DNA of 37,208 nt from Streptococcus shenyangsis (GCF_006385785.1 NZ_VFSH01000017.1:1-37208), one strand, 5' to 3'. Positions 16,805-24,470 are shown, numbered from the stretch's first letter. Notes: generated from the letters alone by a model not told the origin. Numbers and translations are program-made.

Positions 16805-17713
16805 TTAACTCCATTCTATACTTGAAACCACCGGACAGTAAAATTTGCTAGTATCCTTATCTGAAATACATTTTAGAAAACCTTTGACGTATTTATCCAT
16901 AGCTACCGTCACTGAACACGTTTCTTTCCCATAACGAATCTTTGCATTTAGTGTGTCTGTTAATGCCAGTCGAAATTCATATTTCAAATACTCTTCATCT
17001 CGTAAATTTTGATAGACCCAAACATCGACAATCTGCCGAAAGGGTTCCATTAAATCATCAACAAGGTTAAATTGATTATATTCATTCTTATGGAAAATTC
17101 CTATTAAGGGATTTAACCCATACCCAGAAATAATACGTGCCATCTGAGCTCTCATGATAGCATAACCATAATTTAGACCAGCATTGATGACATCCGTTTC
17201 CTGTTGTGTAAGGCGCACGAATTTTTTTCCAAATAATTCATTAAAATAGACTTTTGCAGCATGGCCTTCACGATTGGTTTTATCTCCAAAATCAATATGC
17301 TCTTTATACTCCGCTAATAATTGTATACAATCAATATTCTTCTCAAACATTGAAAGAACATCTTGCTGATTGTTTATTTTGAAATAAGTAACTATCTGCC
17401 ATAATTTGTCTTTTTGTTCCTGTGTCCACAATAATTGTTCCTGTAATTTTTTATAAGCTCTAAAATGGCCATTTTGAGAATGATAAATTCCTGTAGGCAA
17501 GTGCTCATTATCACAGACAATTAAGGCAATATTATACTTACTTAAAGCACTTAACAACCTTAGAGTTACAACAGTCTCCCCTCCTTCTGCTACAATTATC
17601 GAAATATCACTCAATGGGATAATATAGTCTTGACCAATTTTCTTAATTAAAAGGTTATCCAACTTCAATTGCATTTTTTCACTCTGACAGACATGCACAA
17701 TTCTCCAAGTCAT
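16805..17713 (-). CDS. cas1: CRISPR-associated integrase Cas1
   Basis: Cas1 is the metal-dependent integrase that inserts spacers. With the ATG at 17713 (MTWRIVHVCQSEKMQLK) it is 302 residues, the length usual for type II-A. Motifs are ISIIVAEGGETVVTLRLLSA near the N-terminus, the active-site region VINAGLNYGYAIMRAQMARI (Glu/Asn/Tyr block), GIFHKNEYNQFNLVDDLMEP (catalytic His and Asp) and the helical end. The in-frame extension to 17872 is not protein: it is the tracrRNA gene read as codons. GAGGAAAATACG before 17713 is the ribosome site. A weak terminator of the tracrRNA lies just upstream, so cas1-cas2-csn2 may be expressed by readthrough from cas9 or from the tracrRNA promoter. Confidence 0.96.
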   Translation of the reverse strand: MTWRIVHVCQSEKMQLKLDNLLIKKIGQDYIIPLSDISIIVAEGGETVVTLRLLSALSKYNIALIVCDNEHLPTGIYHSQNGHFRAYKKLQEQLLWTQEQKDKLWQIVTYFKINNQQDVLSMFEKNIDCIQLLAEYKEHIDFGDKTNREGHAAKVYFNELFGKKFVRLTQQETDVINAGLNYGYAIMRAQMARIISGYGLNPLIGIFHKNEYNQFNLVDDLMEPFRQIVDVWVYQNLRDEEYLKYEFRLALTDTLNAKIRYGKETCSVTVAMDKYVKGFLKCISDKDTSKFYCPVVSSIEWS

Positions 17714-17730
17714 CGTATTTTCCTCTTTCA

Positions 17731-17837
17731 CAAAACGAAAACACCCAGCCATAAATGACAGGGTGTTGAATTCGGCATGAAGCCTTATCTTTGTAGCTTC
17801 TGCAAGATTTAAGTAACTGTGCAAGGCGTCCCTTGCA
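17731..17837 (-). ncRNA. tracrRNA (CRISPR1 type)
   Basis: The RNA lies between cas9 and cas1. The anti-repeat (about 17824-17787, beginning TTGCACAGTTACTTAAATCT) pairs with the CRISPR repeat except for a central bulge (GCAGAAG) and a C/T change. It is followed by the nexus AAGGCTTCATGCC and a terminal stem ACACCC...GGGTGT (17766-17741) with a T-rich end. It matches the S. thermophilus CRISPR1 tracrRNA as I remember it, with a U-U mismatch inside the terminator stem. The 5' end is predicted from the promoter and starts with a hairpin TGCAAGG-GACG-CCTTGCA whose 3' arm overlaps the anti-repeat. Confidence 0.92.
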
Positions 17838-17843
17838 GTTACT

Positions 17844-17872
17844 ATTATAATACATCTTACAAGCGTTTGCAA
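17844..17872 (-). promoter_or_regulatory. tracrRNA promoter
   Basis: -35 TTGCAA (17872-17867), 17-bp spacer, -10 TATAAT (17849-17844). It sits between the cas9 stop (17891) and the tracrRNA. Confidence 0.88.
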
Positions 17873-17890
17873 CTCTTTTTTAAATATTTT

Positions 17891-20800
17891 TTAAAATTTG
17901 AGTTTTGGTTTCTCACCCTCTTTTTTGATAAAATGTTTATTACCCAAAACATCTGTTTTAATTTTATAAATAGAGAGTCCTTTCTTTCCCAATCCTTTTA
18001 AACAGCGTCCATTAGATGTCGTATTAAACACTTTAATTCTTTCTTTGCCTTCAAAATTTCCTTTATAATAAGGTTTTAATTCTACATAGTGTTTTTGGTT
18101 TGGCATTGTTCTAGATAAGAACCTAAAAATTTGTTCCTCCTTAATTTCCGTATCCTTAATCAAAAGCAAGTCATTTTTATATAAGGTAAATTTAAATTCT
18201 GAATGCTCGCTCACTCCTTCTTTTTCTTTAATTTCATTATATTTATCAATAGTTATAGAATAAGTTCCAGTCTTCTTTTCAAATTGTAAATCTGCATATT
18301 TTAATCCAAGCAACTCATACTTCTCCGTCTGATGATTAAAATAGACATCTGTTCTCCAAGGATTTAATTGACGTAGGATTACTTTATTTTTACTATTAGA
18401 AGGAGTTATGTTAATAAATGATTCAGGAATATTTTTATCATAATATTTTAGACTTTTAATTTCTGGTCCATTGCCTTTTTTACTGTACTTACGGATTGGT
18501 CCATTTTCTTGTTTGTATTTCTCAAAAGGATTACAAGAAACTTCTTTATTCTTCTCATTAAATTCTTTTGAAGGATAGGTTCTTAGAATCTCTTCAATTA
18601 CCTTTTCAAACATCTGAGGATCTTTGTGATACATTAAGAATTTACTCTTGTCTTTATTGTAAATTTTAATGAAAGCATCATATCCCGATTGACTATAGAT
18701 ATCTTTAATCTTACCTAAAACATAAGTTTCTTCAGACTTATCTTTATCCAACTTTGCTTTTCTTGTTGCGTAAATAGTAGCGTCTGAAATTTTTCGATTG
18801 AATTTTGAATCTACTTGATAAGAAAATAGTATACTATCCTCAAACTTCTTGCTACTTAATGTATCAACAAAATGGTCATAAGGAGCTTTAAACACTAACT
18901 CTTTGTATTCATCATCAGTTAACGAAATAATTTCGCCTGTCTTTGAATCAACAAATCGATCCTCTTTATAAGAAATTAGGGTATTAGCTTGTTTTTTCCA
19001 TAACATTAATTGACTTGAAGCAGCAATAATTAAGGCATCAACAGCATGATGATGGTAAGTCTCACGAGACTTTTCAAGCCTCCACTTTCTTCTTAGCTGA
19101 GAGGTAAATTGTCCACGTACCACCGAAATAGTTGTATCGAATTTATGGGCTTTGTAAAAATCTTGTAGAGCATTTAAAACAACGCGAGAGGAATATCGAG
19201 TATCAACTAAATTCCGTTCGATAAACTTCTGCTTCACTTCAATTTTACTAATGTCTTCTTCCGTTAAAAGGTAATCTTTCTTTTTATTACCTAATAATTT
19301 AGAATCTTTTACATATGATTTAAACTCACGATATGACCAAGCATCATCCATACTGTCTAATGCCTGAAACGGTGTTCGCTGCCCCTTCTCCTGGTTTGCT
19401 GTAGCTAGAACCAATACTTTATTAGATAGACTATCATCAAACGATAAAGATAGAGGTAAAATATGATCAATTTCGTACTTGTACTGATTGTGAATTAAAT
19501 CTGAAATTGGAATATTCTTCCCAGTATAGAGACACTTCTCTCCCTGCTGGTGCCATAAACGAATCTTAGTAGCCAATTCCTTATGCCCATGAAAAATACT
19601 ATCTGGTAACTCTTTTTTTCCATTGTATTGGAATGCAGCCTTTTCCATAGCAGCATTTTTCTCATCATGGTTTGCCTTTTGACGTTTTATATAATCTTTC
19701 TTAGCATCTTCTTCGTTATTTTCTCGCGCCATTTCGATAACAATATTATCAAAGATACCATATTTTTTAGTTGCTTCGTTGATTATCTTTATGGCCTGTC
19801 TGACAGACTTTGCTACCACAGGATTATAGATTTCTTCTGTTACTTCTTTTTCATCAATATACTTAGTTCTTTTTGATGTTTCTTTAAATTTTTGTTTACC
19901 CAATCGTGTTAGAATTGCCATCTGCTCTTCTGAAGTTTCATAGAGTTCTGGTATCAATTCTATCATGAGTTTAAGAGAAAAATTATGCCATCCCTTACTA
20001 AATAGACTACTATTATTTTTTCTAAATTGAACCAATTCAAGTATTTGGTCTTGACTAAATACATCCATTAACTTTGTATTAATCGCTTCTTCTATACCTT
20101 CTCGTTCAGTATTTAGAGTTAAAATATGAGCAAGCTCATCTAGAACTTCTCTAGAAAATTCTCCAACTGGAATTGTTTCTAGCAACTGCATTTTTCGATA
20201 GACTTCAAAAGTATGCATTTCAGGTTTATTGTTTACATCAACTCGATAACCACGTATCTGATCTACTGAAGCATCAATCATTTTAGCAATGTATTTCAAT
20301 AAAGTTGAAGCCCCTAATGTTTTCGCCGACTTCGCATATTCAACGATTGTTTTCTTTTGTTCCTCACCCAGTTTCTTGGTCTCTGTAGGAACTGTTAAAT
20401 TATTTAAATCATTTAGCAAATTAAACTCTTGAGCAGTATAGGAAGCTTTTGAAGCCCTGTATTCCTCAGGATAAAATGTACATTTACCGATTAAAATACC
20501 AAAAATATTCTCTAAGGTAGTACCATCAGTTCGAAAACGTCCATAATCCGTTCGTGATTTTTCATTACCTGGTCCATGATAGTATTTTCTTTTACCCGTA
20601 AGAATTGTTAAATAATCAGCTATAAACTCATCCATAATCTGATTATTAAATTCTTGCTGTTTTCTTAAAATTCTTTCAGCTTCTTTTTTATATGCAGATG
20701 TTGAAAAAACATTGATTAATCGGCGCTTCTCACCATTTTCCACAACAGTGAAATCCCCCCTTACCTGACCATATTTTTCGAAACGCTCTAGTTGGATTTG

Positions 20801-21259
20801 ACCAGGCGTTTGTTCAGCAAGTAATTTTCTATTTTCCTCAACTGCCTTACCATAATCAGAAGATACTGCACCACCATCCTCAGAAGCATCATCTAAATAG
20901 CTAATTCCACGTCTCTTAACAATGTTCTTTAAAGCAATGAACAATTCTTCATTCGTGAGTTGCTGATTCAATCCATCTACACGAAGTCGATATGGATTAA
21001 GATTAATGGATACCTTAGAAAAATCAGTTAACAAATCATAGTATTCAAATAGATCCTTAAGTCGAACACTACGATGTTTTTTCCTATGATTTAATCGTCT
21101 ACCTTGTCTACTGCTTCTTCTTACAACATTATTATCTGCAGTTGCAGCTGGGAAAAGACGAGAATTCGCATGAATAATCTCGCCAGTATCTTTATTTAGA
21201 ATACCTACACCTACTGAAGCAATACCAATATCTAAACCTAAAACTAAACCATTCATCAT
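17891..21259 (-). CDS. cas9: Cas9 nuclease, compact type II-A (St1Cas9-like)
   Basis: This is the RNA-guided nuclease of the locus. At 1122 residues it is the size of S. thermophilus CRISPR1 Cas9 and clearly similar along its length. RuvC I has Asp10 (LVLGLDIGIASVG), the Arg-rich bridge helix is RRSSRQGRRLNHRKKHR (47-63), RuvC II has Glu509 (IVIEMAREN), the HNH domain has EIDHILPLS with His599 and ATANQEKG with Asn622, and RuvC III has HHHAVDAL with His738 and Asp741. All catalytic residues are intact. The C-terminal PAM-reading domain (about 880-1122) is complete, ending GEKPKLKF. AGGAG lies 4 nt before the first ATG and 7 nt before a second ATG (21256), which would give the numbering Asp9, as in St1Cas9. 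Confidence 0.97.
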   Translation of the reverse strand: MMNGLVLGLDIGIASVGVGILNKDTGEIIHANSRLFPAATADNNVVRRSSRQGRRLNHRKKHRSVRLKDLFEYYDLLTDFSKVSINLNPYRLRVDGLNQQLTNEELFIALKNIVKRRGISYLDDASEDGGAVSSDYGKAVEENRKLLAEQTPGQIQLERFEKYGQVRGDFTVVENGEKRRLINVFSTSAYKKEAERILRKQQEFNNQIMDEFIADYLTILTGKRKYYHGPGNEKSRTDYGRFRTDGTTLENIFGILIGKCTFYPEEYRASKASYTAQEFNLLNDLNNLTVPTETKKLGEEQKKTIVEYAKSAKTLGASTLLKYIAKMIDASVDQIRGYRVDVNNKPEMHTFEVYRKMQLLETIPVGEFSREVLDELAHILTLNTEREGIEEAINTKLMDVFSQDQILELVQFRKNNSSLFSKGWHNFSLKLMIELIPELYETSEEQMAILTRLGKQKFKETSKRTKYIDEKEVTEEIYNPVVAKSVRQAIKIINEATKKYGIFDNIVIEMARENNEEDAKKDYIKRQKANHDEKNAAMEKAAFQYNGKKELPDSIFHGHKELATKIRLWHQQGEKCLYTGKNIPISDLIHNQYKYEIDHILPLSLSFDDSLSNKVLVLATANQEKGQRTPFQALDSMDDAWSYREFKSYVKDSKLLGNKKKDYLLTEEDISKIEVKQKFIERNLVDTRYSSRVVLNALQDFYKAHKFDTTISVVRGQFTSQLRRKWRLEKSRETYHHHAVDALIIAASSQLMLWKKQANTLISYKEDRFVDSKTGEIISLTDDEYKELVFKAPYDHFVDTLSSKKFEDSILFSYQVDSKFNRKISDATIYATRKAKLDKDKSEETYVLGKIKDIYSQSGYDAFIKIYNKDKSKFLMYHKDPQMFEKVIEEILRTYPSKEFNEKNKEVSCNPFEKYKQENGPIRKYSKKGNGPEIKSLKYYDKNIPESFINITPSNSKNKVILRQLNPWRTDVYFNHQTEKYELLGLKYADLQFEKKTGTYSITIDKYNEIKEKEGVSEHSEFKFTLYKNDLLLIKDTEIKEEQIFRFLSRTMPNQKHYVELKPYYKGNFEGKERIKVFNTTSNGRCLKGLGKKGLSIYKIKTDVLGNKHFIKKEGEKPKLKF

Positions 21260-21290
21260 TACACTCCTAACTAATCATCATATTAATTAA

Positions 21291-21319
21291 ATTTTACTCT
21301 TTACTTCCTAAAAAATCAA
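21291..21319 (-). promoter_or_regulatory. Putative cas9 promoter
   Basis: -35 TTGATT (21319-21314), 17-bp spacer, -10 TAAAAT (21296-21291) on the minus strand, about 30 bp before the cas9 start. Confidence 0.6.
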
Positions 21320-21733
21320 ATCATTATCTACAATTATATGGAACATTTTTCTCTATCTTTGTGATAACTATATCTCTTAACTTCAATCATTCCGTACAAA
21401 AAATAAATATATAAAAATTATTTTCAGGGATAGACTCAGTCCAAAATTATTTTAAAAGCCTTTATCGAGACTTTTGACTTCCTTTGTATACCATGATACT
21501 ATATAATAAAGATAAGGAACTTGAACAAAAGATTGGCTTCGCTTACTTAGAACGGTGCTAAAGAATATTCCTGAAACAGTAACGAATTTCACAAGTAAAG
21601 AGAATGCAATAACGGTCGTAGGAAAAATAAAAAGCGTAAATATAAATCCCTTAAAAGACAAGGGTATACGCTAGGAGAGGTGGGGGAGAAAGCCCCTCAC
21701 ACCTCTATTTTATCAAATGAAAAGAGGAAAGTA
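21320..21733 (+). other. Gene-free island segment with operator-like dyad and stem-loop
   Basis: No convincing protein frame is seen. A rightward promoter is possible at 21474-21502 (TTGACT, 17 bp, TACTAT); within its spacer and -10 lies the dyad GTAT-ACCATG-ATAC (21486-21499), as in repressor operators. Near 21676-21709 a two-part stem AGAGGTG-GGGG...CCCC-TCA-CACCTCT is followed by ATTTTAT. The transcript would run into the 24-codon ORF downstream. Confidence 0.45.
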
Positions 21734-21808
21734 ATGGTTAGTACAATAGCTATTTTTATAATTGCAATCAATGTATACATTTATCTAAAAAATAAAAAGG
21801 ACAAATAG
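21734..21808 (+). CDS. Small hydrophobic peptide, 24 aa
   Basis: The frame MVSTIAIFIIAINVYIYLKN plus KKDK has a strong ribosome site (AAGAGGAAAGTA) and ends at TAG 21806-21808. It is a single membrane-spanning helix with a charged tail. This build is shared by type I toxins and by membrane anchors of mobile elements, but no family can be named. It lies 2 bp before the remnant of a helix-turn-helix gene, and the two look like one small unit. Confidence 0.5.
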   Translation: MVSTIAIFIIAINVYIYLKNKKDK

Positions 21809-21809
21809 G

Positions 21810-21989
21810 ATGAGAAAAGATATTCAATAATTATTAAACAGTTCTATATCCAGTTCTGCTATTTCGCAAGGCGCTGGAGTTCCTTGGACTACTGTTTCTG
21901 ACCTCAGAAAAGGCAAAACAAGAATGGACAAAATGGCACTTCTCACAGCGGAAAAACCTTATGAATTTGCTACAACTGATAAGCAGTGA
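21810..21989 (+). pseudogene. Small helix-turn-helix regulator, nonsense-broken
   Basis: The frame opens MRKDIQ, hits TAA at 21828-21830, then continues LLNSSISSSAISQGAGVPWT, followed by TVSDLRKGKTRMDKMALLTA and ends at TGA 21987. The A-I-S-x-G-x-G-V-x-x-x-T-V-S-D-L-R-x-G pattern is a compact Cro/XRE-like helix-turn-helix of about 59 residues, as seen beside small streptococcal mobile modules. One stop codon early in the frame breaks it, although translation could restart downstream at a weak site. Confidence 0.65.
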
Positions 21990-22134
21990 TTTCGGTCGCT
22001 GTTTTTATTTTTAACAAAATACCGTTTTTAATAAAAACTAACACTTTTTCGCTTCCTACTCTTTATACAAATACTTATTTGAATAATAGAATTAAGTTTT
22101 GATTTCTAATCACTCAAAGCACATTTTTTTGAAT

Positions 22135-22253
22135 AAAAAATCGCCAAATACATCACCAAAACAAATGACGAATCTGACGTTGCCCATGCCATACGTACAT
22201 GGGTACTGTAAAAGGGTATGAATAGACGAAAACCGTTCGGCTGAGCGGTTTTT
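22135..22253. repeat. Right copy of the island-flanking direct repeat
   Basis: 119 bp that match 14524-14641: the C-terminal codons of the HAD gene, its stop and its terminator. The two substitutions inside the terminator stem both give G-U wobble pairs, so folding is kept. Confidence 0.92.
22137..22211 (+). pseudogene. C-terminal fragment of the HAD phosphatase
   Basis: 24 codons (KIAKYITKTNDESDVAHAIR then TWVL) and a TAA, identical to the end of the gene at 13794-14600 except Gly to Asp in DESG/DESD. An in-frame TAA precedes it and it has no start. It is a leftover of the junction, not a gene. Confidence 0.9.
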
Positions 22254-22254
22254 G
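22225..22254. terminator. Bidirectional terminator between island and tRNA-Arg
   Basis: AAAACCGTTCGGCTGAGCGG followed by TTTTT on the plus strand, with an A-run opposite. In the present layout it ends the leftward rplS-tRNA transcript. Confidence 0.7.
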
Positions 22255-22268
22255 AATATCTAATTACA

Positions 22269-22340
22269 TGCCCCCTGCCGGAATCGAACCAGCAACTACT
22301 CCTTAGGAGGGAGTTGTTATATCCATTGAACTAAGGGAGC
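22269..22340 (-). tRNA. tRNA-Arg (anticodon CCU)
   Basis: The minus strand starts GCTCCCTTAGTTCAATGGAT, has anticodon stem ACTCC/GGAGT around loop CTCCTAA (anticodon CCU, reads AGG), a T arm with GGTTCGATTCC, and an acceptor strand AGGGGGC with discriminator A. CCA is not encoded. It lies behind rplS and its terminator. Confidence 0.96.
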
Positions 22341-22345
22341 TAGAT

Positions 22346-22374
22346 AAAAACTCTGCTGAAAAGCAGAGTTTTTT
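22346..22374 (-). terminator. Terminator of rplS
   Basis: AAAAACTCTGCT-GAAA-AGCAGAGTTTTTT, a perfect stem directly after the rplS stop. The tRNA downstream would then depend on readthrough. Confidence 0.85.
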
Positions 22375-22381
22375 AGTCGAA

Positions 22382-22729
22382 TTAACGACGGATTTCTTTG
22401 ATACGAGCTGCTTTACCTTGAAGAGCACGCAAGTAGTACAATTTCGCACGACGTACTTTACCGTAACGTACAACTTCGATTTTTTCAACACGTGGAGTGT
22501 GGATTGGGAAGATACGCTCAACACCTACACCGTTAGAGATTTTACGAACTGTGTAGTTTTCTGAGATGCCAGCACCTTTACGTGCGATAACAACACCTTC
22601 AAAAATCTGGATACGTTCACGGTTACCTTCGACAACTTTCGCATGTACACGAACAGTGTCACCAGGACGGAATGATGGGATATCTGTACGAAGTTGACCT
22701 TCAGTCAAGCTTTGGATTAATGGATTCAT
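22382..22729 (-). CDS. rplS: 50S ribosomal protein L19
   Basis: L19 sits at the 30S-50S interface. The 115-residue length and the blocks [40 protein letters not shown] and [20 protein letters not shown] are diagnostic. AGGAGAATAAA precedes the ATG. It has a structured leader (22746-22822), as known for Firmicutes rplS, and a strong terminator. Confidence 0.98.
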
Positions 22730-22745
22730 TTTATTCTCCTATCTT

Positions 22746-22822
22746 TGTCAATCTTGAGGAAGCTTCCTCAGCGGATAAACTGTATTTTTGTGCGTCCATT
22801 ACACACAAGATACAGTTTACCA
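22746..22822 (-). promoter_or_regulatory. L19 leader RNA (autoregulatory)
   Basis: On the minus strand GGTAAACTGTAT (22821-22810) pairs with ATACAGTTTATC (22784-22773), enclosing a second stem TGTGTGTAATGGACGCACA. This is the known L19 leader architecture in Firmicutes, through which L19 is thought to repress its own mRNA. A further stem GAGGAAG-CTTCCTC follows at 22754-22770, close to the ribosome site. Confidence 0.8.
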
Positions 22823-22847
22823 AATTTCCACAAAAAAGTAAAGAAAT

Positions 22848-23177
22848 TTATAGCAGAATTCCTAAAAAAATCGCAACTAAACCACCTAGATAGGTCAAAG
22901 TCAGGTAAGAATAAAAGACCTTCTTATCACTTAGCAACCTTTGGAGTTCGTCATTAAAGGTCGAAAACGTTGTCAAACCTCCACAAAATCCTGTTGCTAG
23001 AATAGCATAGACTTCCTTAGACTCCACATGGTTGTAGAGCAAGCCAATCAAAAAACAACCCAAAAGATTGGCTATGAGAGTTCCCAAGGGCAATTTAGCA
23101 GCTTGATTATAGCGGGAAAAGAAATACCGTACTAGGGCTCCGAAGCCACAAGCAATTGCAAGATAGACCATTACCAT
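22848..23177 (-). CDS. crcB: Fluoride channel subunit Fluc/CrcB (second gene)
   Basis: Fluc/CrcB proteins are dual-topology membrane channels that export fluoride. This 109-residue protein has four membrane segments, GALVRYFFSRY at the first helix, GTLIANLLGCFLIGLLY with the conserved Asn, and GFCGGLTTFSTFNDEL, the phenylalanine/threonine-rich pore motif. It overlaps the preceding crcB by 7 bp. Paired genes in Firmicutes usually make a heterodimer with fixed opposite orientations. Confidence 0.93.
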   Translation of the reverse strand: MVMVYLAIACGFGALVRYFFSRYNQAAKLPLGTLIANLLGCFLIGLLYNHVESKEVYAILATGFCGGLTTFSTFNDELQRLLSDKKVFYSYLTLTYLGGLVAIFLGILL

Positions 23178-23545
23178 TTCTTCCTCCCCAAATAGTAAGC
23201 CAAGAGTAGGCCTCCACCGATGCTCAAAAGCAAATACAGAACTAAACTAAAATAACGCCCTGTATCAAGCAGTTTTACAGCATCAAGCATGAAACTAGAA
23301 AAGGTTGTTAGACCTCCGCAAAAACCTGTACCCAGCGCTAAAACCAAGCCCTTACTAGTCCCCTTATAGACCAGATATCCCTTGACAAGATAAACCAAGC
23401 ATAAAATACCTAGATAGTTGACAAGAAGGGTTCCCCAAGGAAAGTCTGGGCTGGCTGGTAACCAAGTGGAAACTAGGTAGCGAACCAATCCACCCAACAT
23501 AGCAGCTAGAAAAATCCCTAGCGGATAAAATTGTTCTTTTTTCAT
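23171..23545 (-). CDS. crcB: Fluoride channel subunit Fluc/CrcB (first gene)
   Basis: This 124-residue partner has the same motifs: GGLVRYLVSTWL, WGTLLVNYLGILCLVYL and GFCGGLTTFSSFMLDAV, with four membrane helices. It overlaps the chorismate mutase gene by 4 bp and the second crcB by 7 bp, so the three are translated from one message. No fluoride (crcB) riboswitch is visible in front of the operon. Confidence 0.93.
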   Translation of the reverse strand: MKKEQFYPLGIFLAAMLGGLVRYLVSTWLPASPDFPWGTLLVNYLGILCLVYLVKGYLVYKGTSKGLVLALGTGFCGGLTTFSSFMLDAVKLLDTGRYFSLVLYLLLSIGGGLLLAYYLGRKKW

Positions 23546-23808
23546 TTGATATTTTGATCCTGATAATCACGCGAACGTTTGAGTATGTCAGAAAAAGTCG
23601 CGACAATAGTTTCCTGATAGCGCTTGTCCTCTACACGACTTCTAACCTTTTCAAAGATAATTTCTTCTCTCTTAGTATCTAAAATCGGTTTACCTGAAGC
23701 CTTCTTGTAAGCGACAACCCCTTCAACTAAATGCATTCTCTCTTCTAACAGTTTGACAATTTGGTTGTCGATTTGATCAATCTCTTGCCGAATACTATCT
23801 AAATCCAT
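23542..23808 (-). CDS. Chorismate mutase (AroQ type)
   Basis: This 88-residue monofunctional AroQ-class chorismate mutase converts chorismate to prephenate for Phe/Tyr synthesis. Helix 1 has LDSIRQEIDQIDNQIVKLLE (active-site region with conserved Arg and Asp), then R-x-x-x-x-x-x-V-x-x-x-K at RMHLVEGVVAYK, and DTKREEIIFEKV with the conserved Arg-Glu pair. The size matches the minimal helical dimer. It heads the operon with the crcB pair, an order I recall from pneumococcus, without an obvious functional link. Confidence 0.9.
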   Translation of the reverse strand: MDLDSIRQEIDQIDNQIVKLLEERMHLVEGVVAYKKASGKPILDTKREEIIFEKVRSRVEDKRYQETIVATFSDILKRSRDYQDQNIK

Positions 23809-23887
23809 ACAGTCTCCTCCTTTATTTGAATTATTGTATCAAAAAGCCACCAAATAGGCTAGTAAAATCCCAAGTCACGGTAAGAAA

Positions 23888-23921
23888 AATGCACTGATTG
23901 ATTGCATCAGCGCACGTTTAT
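23888..23921 (-). terminator. Terminator of flavodoxin gene
   Basis: On the minus strand TGCGCTGAT-GCAATCA-ATCAGTGCA is followed by TTTTTC, directly after the stop at 23924. Confidence 0.7.
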
Positions 23922-23923
23922 GC

Positions 23924-24367
23924 TTATCCTACTTTAGCAGCCAATTCTTCTGCGAATTGTTCCAAGCGTTCAATGTCTTCTTCCTCAGCAGAAAGATCAA
24001 CTTTGACACATTCTGAACCTTTTTCTGCCCCTGTCGCTACAAAAACACGGTCAAAGTCATCTACCGCCTTACAGAATTCATCGTAGAAGGTATCTCCTGA
24101 GCCGACCACTCCGTAGATTTTGCCATTCAAGTTGAGGTCTGCTAGGTCTTCGTAGAAGTCCATCATTTCATCTGGCAATTCTCCATCACCATAAGTATAG
24201 GTCGCAACGATAGCAATGTCTGCTTCCAAGAAGTCTGAAGCGTCAACAGTTGTACATTCATCAACATCGACATCCAAGCCCAAGTCACGTAATTTGTCTG
24301 CTACAATATCTGCAATTTCTTCGGTATTACCGGTCATACTGGCAAATACAATTTTTGCTAATGCCAT
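23924..24367 (-). CDS. Flavodoxin
   Basis: This short-chain flavodoxin is a soluble FMN-binding electron carrier. The phosphate-binding loop is SMTGNTEEIAD (about residues 10-20), followed by the FMN-contacting loops TYTYGDGELPDEM and VVGSGDTFYDEFCKAVDDFD. The C-terminus is acidic, and 147 residues is standard. It is monocistronic, divergent from pde2. Its partner reductase is not in the window. Confidence 0.95.
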   Translation of the reverse strand: MALAKIVFASMTGNTEEIADIVADKLRDLGLDVDVDECTTVDASDFLEADIAIVATYTYGDGELPDEMMDFYEDLADLNLNGKIYGVVGSGDTFYDEFCKAVDDFDRVFVATGAEKGSECVKVDLSAEEEDIERLEQFAEELAAKVG

Positions 24368-24470
24368 ATCGTCCTCCTCAATTTATCTTTCTCCATTATA
24401 TCACATCTTTTTCATTTTAAAAATAAAAATTCTTGTGCTACAATGAAATGAGAAAGAATTGAGGTTATTT

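Noticed and set aside
17714..17872. Longer Cas1 start at 17872
   Set aside because: The added residues are encoded by the tracrRNA gene; the ATG at 17713 has a ribosome site and gives the family length.
17731..17872. A long tracrRNA form acting as a natural guide on the cas9 promoter (as in S. pyogenes)
   Set aside because: I compared the sequence upstream of the tracrRNA hairpin with the cas9 promoter region (21260-21340) and saw no convincing match of 10 or more bases.
21452..21661. 69-codon minus-strand frame in the island
   Set aside because: No ribosome site, no recognisable domain, and it lies opposite the likely promoter and leader of the small peptide gene.
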